Assembly: GCA_964416755.1 (NCBI GenBank)
Contig: CAYQFH010000058.1
Coordinates: 1 to 16,424 of the forward strand
Source of the DNA: Thiopontia sp964416755
Lineage (GTDB): Bacteria; Pseudomonadota; Gammaproteobacteria; GCF-002020875
Reading direction: 5' to 3'
DNA: 16,424 nt
Below the pieces are notes generated by a model that worked only from the letters and a program-made list of their open reading frames with translations, was not told where the DNA came from and did no database searches. Shown piece by piece: positions 1 through 6,266 of this stretch. The position numbers and the translations under genes were made by a program. Position 1 is the first letter of the stretch, and each line of letters opens with the position of its first letter.

Positions 1-10
1 TGAGAATCCG

Positions 11-1945
11 TTATGTAAGAATCAACATCTTGACACCAATCACCAGCATCAATCCTGCATAGAGCCACTTGATCCCATCCACAGAAACCATCTTCATCCA
101 CTTCGCACCCAATACTCCCCCCAGATAGGAGGTTGGAATCAGCACCAGTGCCAGCCCCAGAGGCTGGGTAATGTCATAGGCACCAATCACCGAACCATGA
201 ATCAGTGAGGTTATTGCAGCCACCAACGAGGCTGCAAAGACCATAATGGAGCTGTTGGCAATCGCATTCTTCCAGCGAATCGATTCCAGGTAGCGCAGCA
301 TCGGTACCTGAATCACTCCGCCACTGATACCGAGAATACCGCTCACCAACCCCATCGGCAGCCCGAGCACCCCATGACGCAACGTTGGATCACGACGCAC
401 TGCAGCAGTTACAGAAGAGTCATCCGACTCCACCTGATCCACTATGGCATCACCATCACCAGTCAGCTCCATTTCATACTCTTCACGCTGATTGAAGATC
501 TCATGCAGGGTCTTGCCGCCCATCACCAGCGCAAACAGCCCCAGCAGATAGCCGATCCACTCATCGTTCATTGCGGTACCGATAAAGTAGCCCGCCACAG
601 CTCCCACCAGCGCCCAGGGAATCAGCTGCTTGACCAGTTCCCACTGCACAAAACCGGCCTGCCAGTTCTTCCAGGAGGAGGCGCCGTAGGTAAAGACATT
701 GGTAATGAAGGCAACCGGACGAATCAATAGCATACCGTAGCCGAAGAAGAGGAACATTCCGGAGACCAGAATAATGCCGCCCCCCATAGTCATAAAGCCA
801 CCCACCAGTCCGGAGAAGAGCCCCAGCAGCCCCAATCCCATGATCGCCTCAATAGTGTGTCCACCCAGACGAAACTGAATAGTATGTTCCAGATCGCTCA
901 CCACACCAGTGCTTGTCACAGGCTGCTGTGTTGCAGCAATATTCACCCCTTGTAGTCCATTACCACCCGGTGCGACAAAACTCATATCACCACCCACGAC
1001 TCCAGTCCCGGTGTTGGCTGAAGGGTTGAAATTTCCACCATTGCCAATCGCCGTACCCACCGTAAACTTCACATCATTCTTGAAAGCATGGTAGATGACA
1101 TGGGATGGCACCGCATAGCCATCAACAATACCCGCCTGAGTCACTACCGGCAGGTTGATACCAATCAGCTCATCGGTTACAGAGACCAGCGCACCACCGA
1201 CCTGTCCTCCTACAGTCACCGCATCGGTTCTCAGCAGACGACTGATATTGACTCCGGCACGGCTCTGAATCACCTCACCGCGCTGCTGTACACTACCACC
1301 ACTGGCCAGCGTCATCCCCTGCTGACCGAGACCAATTGCAGCAACAGGGTATCCAGAGGTGATGCCTGTTGTATCTGCCAGCTTGAGATAGAGGAAACGC
1401 TCTCGGGTCTTCAGCTTCAACAGCGCCAGGTTATGCGTTGGATCCTGTGCGATCAGTTTGGCCTTATAGTGTTTGGGACCTTGTGCTGTGGGAATACCGA
1501 CACTCAGCTCCTTCACATTGAGAATGGGATGCAACACAGTGACCACATAGCCGTCCGGATGAACCAAAACTCCGGAAGAGAGCGGCCCAACACCACGACG
1601 CACAACCTGCTTATTCTGTATATGAACCAGCGCAGGCTTGACCTGCTGCTCAATCACACCAAGACGCATCCCGATATTCTGCTGGGCAGCGACATTGAGC
1701 ATGCCCACACCGCTAACACCGGCCATCCCCTGCTCAACGCTACTGATCGCATACTCTTCAACCTCAAACTCTTCAAGATAGTTATCAAAGATATAGAACG
1801 CCCAGAGAAAGGTGAGCAGACTGAAAAAGGCCAACATGATAGCTGGCAACTTCCAACTCTTTTTACAGAAGACAATATTGTTGGGAGAGAGCGGAGCTCC
1901 CCGGTGACCTTCAGTATTGTATGCGCGCTCAGTAGATGTAGACAT
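11..1945 (-). CDS. mamO: MamO: degenerate trypsin-like domain fused to TauE/SafE permease
   Basis: This 644-residue protein has the MamO layout. A cytoplasmic start is followed by one membrane helix (about 34-52), a trypsin/HtrA-like domain (about 95-290), a Gly/Asn-rich linker (290-350) and a multi-helix TauE/SafE domain (about 365-644) with the GGFMTMGGGI and GILGISGGVI repeats. In the family it acts in the magnetosome membrane and promotes magnetite nucleation; proteolysis by the domain is not required. Aligned by eye to HtrA, His139 is kept, but the Asp position is Asn172 (in THNLALLKL) and the Ser position is Val249 (in GGQVGGALV), so it cannot be an active serine protease. His171 sits where MamO of Magnetospirillum has a metal-binding His (from memory). 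The ATG follows a GGGGAGAG ribosome-binding site. It starts 14 bases after mamM ends, in the same operon. A plain HtrA protease or sulfite exporter is unlikely because of the fusion and context. Confidence 0.93.
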   Translation of the reverse strand: MSTSTERAYNTEGHRGAPLSPNNIVFCKKSWKLPAIMLAFFSLLTFLWAFYIFDNYLEEFEVEEYAISSVEQGMAGVSGVGMLNVAAQQNIGMRLGVIEQQVKPALVHIQNKQVVRRGVGPLSSGVLVHPDGYVVTVLHPILNVKELSVGIPTAQGPKHYKAKLIAQDPTHNLALLKLKTRERFLYLKLADTTGITSGYPVAAIGLGQQGMTLASGGSVQQRGEVIQSRAGVNISRLLRTDAVTVGGQVGGALVSVTDELIGINLPVVTQAGIVDGYAVPSHVIYHAFKNDVKFTVGTAIGNGGNFNPSANTGTGVVGGDMSFVAPGGNGLQGVNIAATQQPVTSTGVVSDLEHTIQFRLGGHTIEAIMGLGLLGLFSGLVGGFMTMGGGIILVSGMFLFFGYGMLLIRPVAFITNVFTYGASSWKNWQAGFVQWELVKQLIPWALVGAVAGYFIGTAMNDEWIGYLLGLFALVMGGKTLHEIFNQREEYEMELTGDGDAIVDQVESDDSSVTAAVRRDPTLRHGVLGLPMGLVSGILGISGGVIQVPMLRYLESIRWKNAIANSSIMVFAASLVAAITSLIHGSVIGAYDITQPLGLALVLIPTSYLGGVLGAKWMKMVSVDGIKWLYAGLMLVIGVKMLILT

Positions 1946-1959
1946 GCTGGTCTCTCCCC

Positions 1960-2886
1960 TTATAGCGTCACTGGGGAGTACTCGTCCTCATCGTCATCAC
2001 TGACGTTGAGCGCCTGTGCGGTGTAGGCCACATGAACGCTACCCATATGAGGAATCACACGAACCAGACGATCGGATACATCATCGGCGATATCACTGGC
2101 CTCATCAACCGAGATCTCGGAACCGACCCGAATCATCATATCCACCCATAGATCCTGACCAACCAGACGTGTCTTCAGCTCTTCAACTGCCTCCACACCA
2201 GCGACCTTCATCGCCTGCTGTCGGATCTCTTCCTTGATCTCCAATGGCGCGCTGCCATCCATCAATCCCTTGTAGGATTCACGGAACACTTCACTGCCAA
2301 GGTACATCAGGTGGGCAGTTTCGAAAACTGCAACTGCGGTATCGATCCAGGGCATATCGAGATAGTGTGCGCCAATAATACCCAGTGCCACCGCTACCGA
2401 AGAGGTGGCATCTGCATGGTGATGACGGGAGAGTGTACGTACCATCGGGCTGTTGACTTCAATCGATACGCAGCGCGAGTAGTAGTACATCGCCACATTA
2501 ACCAGAATGGAGATGATTGCTGTCCACAGTGCAATGATATGTGGTGCCGAGTGGGTATCCCCATTCATCAGCACCTGCACCGCATGGATCAACAGTAACG
2601 CAGTCACGCCGAGAAAGACCACACTAATGATCATCGAGAGGATAAATTCGATCTTGCCATGCCCATATGGGTGTTCACGATCCAGCGGTCGCCCGGAGAC
2701 TTTCAAGCCTACAATGACCAGAAGCGAGGTGATCACATCCTTTGCGGAGTACATGGCATCGGCAACCAGCGCCTGAGAGCCCGAGACAAAACCGACAAAT
2801 CCCTTGAGGATCATCAAGACCAGATTGGTTCCCAAACCGATCCAGCCGATATAGCTCGCACAACTGATACACTTTGAATATCTCAT
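1960..2886 (-). CDS. mamM: MamM: magnetosome cation diffusion facilitator (iron)
   Basis: This is a 308-residue CDF transporter, close to the usual MamM length. MamM moves Fe(II) from the cytoplasm into the magnetosome lumen and stabilises MamB. It has about six membrane helices (12-200) and a cytoplasmic metal-sensing domain (about 212-295). The transport-site residues fall at the family numbering: Tyr46, Asp50, His155 and Asp159. The N-terminal Cys6-x-x-Cys9, the HPYGHGK motif (72-78) and the stretch GIIGAHYLDMPWID (169-182) are MamM-like. In the C-terminal domain Trp247, Asp249 and His285 are kept, but the usual His264 is Ser and Glu289 is Thr. It follows mamL by 61 bases and precedes mamO by 14. 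The L-M-O order also favours MamM over its paralogue MamB. The ATG has an AGGAAAGAG site upstream. Confidence 0.94.
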   Translation of the reverse strand: MRYSKCISCASYIGWIGLGTNLVLMILKGFVGFVSGSQALVADAMYSAKDVITSLLVIVGLKVSGRPLDREHPYGHGKIEFILSMIISVVFLGVTALLLIHAVQVLMNGDTHSAPHIIALWTAIISILVNVAMYYYSRCVSIEVNSPMVRTLSRHHHADATSSVAVALGIIGAHYLDMPWIDTAVAVFETAHLMYLGSEVFRESYKGLMDGSAPLEIKEEIRQQAMKVAGVEAVEELKTRLVGQDLWVDMMIRVGSEISVDEASDIADDVSDRLVRVIPHMGSVHVAYTAQALNVSDDDEDEYSPVTL

Positions 2887-2947
2887 GGGTGCTCTTTCCT
2901 ACTCCAATTCCCTTGCTGTCAAGATCACATTAACCGATTGATTGCCA

Positions 2948-3190
2948 TCAAAACCGGGAGTGCTCTCGCATAACCATCTCTCTATTCTTATTTTTACGTT
3001 TTGACTGCTTCATGATGAAGGTAAACAGTGCCGTCGCATACCCTGCGATAAATGCACCGGCAATGATCAGAATCAGTGGCACCTGCAGCGGATTACCGGC
3101 CACCATATGGATCTCGGCATGCTCCATATTCTGCGATGAAAAAATCAGCAGCATCAGGATAAAAATCAGCACCACAACGCTCTTAAACAC
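2948..3190 (-). CDS. mamL: MamL: small two-helix magnetosome membrane protein
   Basis: This 80-residue protein has two hydrophobic helices (about 3-20 and 36-59), an SQN motif after the first, and a strongly basic tail (60-80) that could form an amphipathic helix. This is the LapA-like (DUF1049) shape of MamL, which is essential for magnetosome membrane formation in Magnetospirillum, where the basic tail is thought to bend the inner membrane. The start is GTG, preceded by GAGGGG. It lies directly upstream of mamM, as mamL does in known clusters. On sequence alone an ordinary LapA/YciS protein would be possible; the neighbours decide the call. Confidence 0.82.
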   Translation of the reverse strand: MFKSVVVLIFILMLLIFSSQNMEHAEIHMVAGNPLQVPLILIIAGAFIAGYATALFTFIMKQSKRKNKNREMVMREHSRF

Positions 3191-3256
3191 GGCCCCTCAC
3201 CAGTCTTATCAAACAGTTACACACGACAAACTTCCGACGCGCTCTATAGCGGGTCG

Positions 3257-3284
3257 ATTATCCATAAATATCAAATGATCGCAA
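3257..3284 (-). promoter_or_regulatory. Candidate sigma-70 promoter for mamL-mamM-mamO
   Basis: On the minus strand TTGCGA (3284-3279) and GATAAT (3262-3257) are separated by 16 bases. They match the -35 consensus at 4 of 6 positions and the -10 at 5 of 6. They lie in the 133-base gap between the CheY-like gene and mamL, about 67 bases before the mamL start. If real, mamL, mamM and mamO could be expressed independently of the three genes upstream. Judged by eye only. Confidence 0.35.
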
Positions 3285-3323
3285 TCACTTCCTCTCATTA
3301 CGACTACTGCTTCAAGTCAAAAA

Positions 3324-3716
3324 TCACCCCGCTGTCTTGTGTGTCGCACGGTAATTGACCACTACATCGTGAATCCGATTTTGGCTCAGTGGCTTGACCA
3401 CAAAACCGGAAACCCCCAGAGAGACCGCCTCCTTGACCGTCTCCGGATAGGCATCTGCACTCACCATGCAGATAAAGGTCTCTTTATCCTCCTCACGAAT
3501 CCGTTTCAGGACATCAATACCATCCTCTTCCGGCATGTTGATATCGAGAAATACCATATCCGGCTTCTTGCTTTTGTAGAACTCGAATGCCTCAATACCA
3601 TTGGCTGCACGCGCAATCACCTTGCATCCCTCCTGGCGCAACAGATCAGCCAGCAGTGTACGCATGGTCTGCTCATCATCGGCAATCAGGACTCTTGGAG
3701 AAAAACCTATGGGCAT
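3324..3716 (-). CDS. Single-domain CheY-like response regulator
   Basis: This 130-residue stand-alone receiver has all phosphorylation residues: Asp13 and Asp14 for Mg2+, phosphoacceptor Asp58 (in MVFLDINMP), Ser86 and Lys108 (in VVKPLS). It has no DNA-binding or enzymatic output domain, so it should signal by binding a partner, as CheY does at the flagellar motor. It lies in line with the mam genes, 104 bases after the DUF302 gene and 133 before mamL. It may therefore link aerotaxis or redox sensing to magnetosome or flagellar behaviour; this is inference from position. It is not a standard mam gene. The ATG is chosen because it begins the fold directly, although the ribosome-binding site is weak. 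Confidence 0.85.
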   Translation of the reverse strand: MPIGFSPRVLIADDEQTMRTLLADLLRQEGCKVIARAANGIEAFEFYKSKKPDMVFLDINMPEEDGIDVLKRIREEDKETFICMVSADAYPETVKEAVSLGVSGFVVKPLSQNRIHDVVVNYRATHKTAG

Positions 3717-3820
3717 GGCAATGCTAATTTCATCTCTACATTTGATCTACGGTATGAATCTCTTGCAGATTATAGAATAGATCCATACTCGGTTGCTGAA
3801 AATCTCCAGAAAAACAAGCC

Positions 3821-4255
3821 TTAAAACTCTCCTTTGATCCCGGCCACCATAATCAACCCCACTCGATCAATCACAGTTTCAGCCAATTGCTGGAGATCAG
3901 ACGGTAACGTCTGCAATACTCCACTAAAGTCCAGAGTCATCACCTTACCATCAATCACAGAAATTCTGCAGGGTACATAGACCGCCAGTTCCGGACTGTG
4001 CTGCAGAATTTTCACTGCTATGGATGGCGCACAGAGCTCAACCGAGGTCACATACTCTGAACGGTGCACAGCAACTACGGCCAGATTCAACTCACCCGCT
4101 TTCACAACCATCGCATCCACTGCATCCTCCTCACTGACATCCGGCTGAATCTTCATCACAATGACAGGCTGCACCGGATGGAGATTTGCAACATCCTCCA
4201 CGGCTACTGCCAATACACTGATCGCGCTCAACAACATCACCAGAAACATTTTCAT
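3821..4255 (-). CDS. Exported DUF302-family protein
   Basis: This 144-residue protein has a clear signal peptide (1-18, cleavage near LAVA-VEDV), so the mature part is probably periplasmic or in the magnetosome lumen. Residues about 30-115 resemble DUF302: an opening strand, the SEEDAVDAMVVKAGELNL helix, then a segment ending CAPSIAVKILQHSPELAVYVPCRISV. DUF302 has no settled function; members often sit beside redox or sulfur genes. Two cysteines (about 73 and 97) could form a disulfide in an oxidising compartment. The ATG follows a strong AGGAGG. It begins 29 bases after the cytochrome gene ends, so the two are almost certainly co-transcribed. It is not one of the classical mam genes. Confidence 0.72.
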   Translation of the reverse strand: MKMFLVMLLSAISVLAVAVEDVANLHPVQPVIVMKIQPDVSEEDAVDAMVVKAGELNLAVVAVHRSEYVTSVELCAPSIAVKILQHSPELAVYVPCRISVIDGKVMTLDFSGVLQTLPSDLQQLAETVIDRVGLIMVAGIKGEF

Positions 4256-4284
4256 TACATCCTCCTGTCATTTAACAATGAACC

Positions 4285-4737
4285 CTAGCCGGTGTCCGCT
4301 TCATGGCACCAGCCACACTCTCTCAATTCATAACGACCATTTGAATCAATCGCTTTTTTATGATCCTTTCTGAAACCAAGAAGATTCAACTGTTGGTGAC
4401 ACTGAGTACAGTCACCTGAGACATTGCCTACATCAACCAGCATCTCCATTGGAAAACCATGCTGATTGGGATGGCCATAGAGAACCGTGTTTCCTTCAGG
4501 CTCTACAGCCAGTGAGATTGCTACAGTAATACTCAGCACCAGGATCAGGACCGCATTTCCAACCATTCCCAATATCTTCTGTTTGCGCTTTTCCATTGGA
4601 AGGTCGAATGGGCGCCGAGCTGGAGCAAGAAAATCTTTCGCGCAACAGACACAGCGATGATAGAAGGTTGGATTCGAGAAAAACTCAAAAATAACAACCG
4701 AACCCACCACGATTACTGCTCCGATAAAAACGGTCAT
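4285..4737 (-). CDS. Membrane-anchored di-haem c-type cytochrome
   Basis: This 150-residue protein has two hydrophobic helices (about 3-20 and 57-77) and a C-terminal domain with two CXXCH haem c sites, CTQCH (110-114) and CGWCH (141-145). Haem is attached outside the cytoplasm, so the C-terminus should be periplasmic or lumenal and the loop between helices cytoplasmic. That loop is basic (RR, EKRKQK) and carries an unusual C-x-C-C cluster (Cys29, Cys31, Cys32). Magnetosome cytochromes (MamE, MamP, MamT, MamX) also use paired CXXCH sites, but the usual magnetochrome run with PH before G-x-C-x-x-C-H is not evident, so no mam name is given. It may pass electrons to balance Fe(II)/Fe(III). It is the first gene of the minus-strand block, with GGAGG before the ATG. 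Confidence 0.8.
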   Translation of the reverse strand: MTVFIGAVIVVGSVVIFEFFSNPTFYHRCVCCAKDFLAPARRPFDLPMEKRKQKILGMVGNAVLILVLSITVAISLAVEPEGNTVLYGHPNQHGFPMEMLVDVGNVSGDCTQCHQQLNLLGFRKDHKKAIDSNGRYELRECGWCHEADTG

Positions 4738-4946
4738 CTCTCATAACCTCCGCTTGAACCTTCTACATTTCAAATTCACCTAACCAAATTATATATCAAT
4801 ATTTAATTATTTAAATGAATACTTATTTACATCTCTAAATACAATGTCCGATCAATCGAAATACCTATTCACAATTGATAGAGATGGTTTCCATACCACT
4901 TTCATTCGACCTACAATGGGTAGAGTTACTGTCAAGGAGAACAGTC
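4738..4946. promoter_or_regulatory. Divergent intergenic region between magnetosome block and V/A-ATPase operon
   Basis: These 209 bases separate the two divergent operons and contain no convincing gene. The core (about 4762-4870) is much richer in A+T than the rest of the window, as expected of a promoter region. On the minus strand TATAAT occurs exactly at 4793-4788, a good -10 for the cytochrome gene, but no good -35 lies 16-18 bases before it. For the plus strand no clear -35/-10 pair was found; TACAAT at 4912-4917 is the best -10. An AAGGAGA ribosome-binding site at 4934-4940 serves the first ATPase gene. Confidence 0.5.
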
Positions 4947-5264
4947 ATGCAAGATTCACTGAATGACCTTCTGCAGGCTGAGCTGGAGGCTGAAGAGATC
5001 GTCAAGCAGAGCGAACTACAGCGAGAGGCGATCAAGCAGCAGGCGCTGGATGATGCCAATAGCGCAATCCAGCAGTTCAACGCGCGCCTGCCTGAACTGC
5101 ACCAATCCTTTCTCGACAAGGCAAATGAACGTGCCACGCAGAGCATTGCCGAACTCAAGCTGCATTATGACGAGCACAACCAGCAACTGCGCCAGCTTGC
5201 TGAAAAGCATCAGCAGGAGGCACTGTCGGATGCACTCAAACTGCTCCTCAACAGAAGCAGCTGA
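4947..5264 (+). CDS. V/A-type ATPase peripheral stalk subunit (G/H-like)
   Basis: This 105-residue, nearly all-helical, charged protein opens with a long coiled coil (LLQAELEAEEIVKQSE and after). It is Ala/Glu/Gln-rich and has no membrane segment. That fits the small peripheral-stalk subunit (bacterial G, archaeal H), which pairs with subunit E to stop the A3B3 head from rotating against the membrane stator. The start at 4947 is chosen because AAGGAGA lies 6 bases upstream and the coiled coil begins at once; an in-frame upstream extension to 4875 has no such support. It is the first gene of the operon and ends 3 bases before subunit C. Similarity is mainly compositional; position makes the call. 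Confidence 0.78.
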   Translation: MQDSLNDLLQAELEAEEIVKQSELQREAIKQQALDDANSAIQQFNARLPELHQSFLDKANERATQSIAELKLHYDEHNQQLRQLAEKHQQEALSDALKLLLNRSS

Positions 5265-5267
5265 CCC

Positions 5268-6266
5268 ATGCCCGGACACCATGACAGCTACATTCTGACC
5301 CGGGTCAACATTCTGGCCAGTCGGCTGCTGCGGCTGGAGGATTGGCCATCGATCATTGCCAGCGACCTGGAGACGCTGCAGCGACAATATCTCAGTGAGG
5401 CTGCAGACGGCGATATCGAAAAACAGCTGATTGACCGGGCACTGGATGACTTTCTGCTGCTATTCCGCCCCTTTTCCGGCCTGCAGCGTGACCTGCTCCA
5501 CTATGCAGTCCACTGGTACGAATTGTTCAACCTGAAGACCCTGATCCGTGGAAAATTCAGTGCCATGAGTGAACACGAGATCGAACGTGAACTAGTCGAT
5601 CTGGGGCAATTTGCGGTGCTACCACTGCCTGCGCTACTGCAGACTGATGACCCTTATGAGATGCTGCGACTGCTGGAGCAGACGCCCTACTCCAGTATTG
5701 TGCGACAGGCGCGCTCCATCTTTGAGGAGGAGGGACAGAATCTGTTTGCACTCGATGCCGCCATCGACCGCCACTTCTTCTCCGGACTGATGCAGCGAAT
5801 CCGTTTTCTGCCCATCGACGACCAGCAACAGCTGACCAGAGTGTTTGGTACCATGATGGATCGCCTCAACCTGCTATGGCTGATCCGATACCGTTTCAGC
5901 TATCAACTCACTCCGGCAAAAGCCTACTATCTGCTGACGACCAGCGGCAACAAGCTCCACTCCTCCACATTAATGAGGCTGGCCCGCCTGGAGACTCTGC
6001 AAGAGGTGATTGAACAGCTACCGCAACCACTCAACCAGCTATTGCAAGGAACCACCAGCCAGCCTCAGATCGAGAAGCTGATGGAGCACTATATGCTGGA
6101 GGCGGTTCAGAAGACACTTCAGCACGCCACCTCCGGTATCACCCGCGTCTTCTGTTATGTACTACTACGCGAATCCGAGATCCATCTGCTACAAGCCGTG
6201 ATCAAGGGTAAAGCACATGCATTTGAACCCCGTCTGATCCATCAGGCCATTGGGATGGAGGCGTGA
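5268..6266 (+). CDS. atpC: V/A-type ATPase subunit C (d-like rotor adaptor)
   Basis: This 332-residue soluble helical protein belongs to the V-type C/d family, which caps the proteolipid ring and joins it to the D-F central shaft. The opening YILTRVNILASRLLRLEDW, the internal HWYELFNLKTLIRGK (about residues 83-97) and the second-half LLWLIRYRFSYQLTPAKAYYLL are characteristic. The length is normal (bacterial members are about 320-350). It starts 3 bases after the stalk gene, with no strong ribosome-binding site, so coupled translation is likely. Its TGA overlaps the ATG of subunit I by one base. Confidence 0.88.
   Translation: MPGHHDSYILTRVNILASRLLRLEDWPSIIASDLETLQRQYLSEAADGDIEKQLIDRALDDFLLLFRPFSGLQRDLLHYAVHWYELFNLKTLIRGKFSAMSEHEIERELVDLGQFAVLPLPALLQTDDPYEMLRLLEQTPYSSIVRQARSIFEEEGQNLFALDAAIDRHFFSGLMQRIRFLPIDDQQQLTRVFGTMMDRLNLLWLIRYRFSYQLTPAKAYYLLTTSGNKLHSSTLMRLARLETLQEVIEQLPQPLNQLLQGTTSQPQIEKLMEHYMLEAVQKTLQHATSGITRVFCYVLLRESEIHLLQAVIKGKAHAFEPRLIHQAIGMEA

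Noticed and set aside
11..1945. Active HtrA/DegP protease
   Set aside because: The Asp and Ser positions are Asn and Val, no PDZ domain follows, and the protein continues into a TauE/SafE permease.
1088..2026. Long plus-strand open frame opposite mamO
   Set aside because: Its translation has no recognisable domain and is rich in His, Gln and Thr, as expected from antisense of a real gene; mamO on the other strand is well conserved.
1960..2886. MamB or a generic zinc/iron CDF exporter
   Set aside because: Position between mamL and mamO and MamM-type numbering of the transport and C-terminal residues favour MamM.
4285..4737. Naming the cytochrome MamT or MamP
   Set aside because: Paired CXXCH sites fit, but the magnetochrome residues around them and any PDZ domain are not seen, so a mam name would be a guess.
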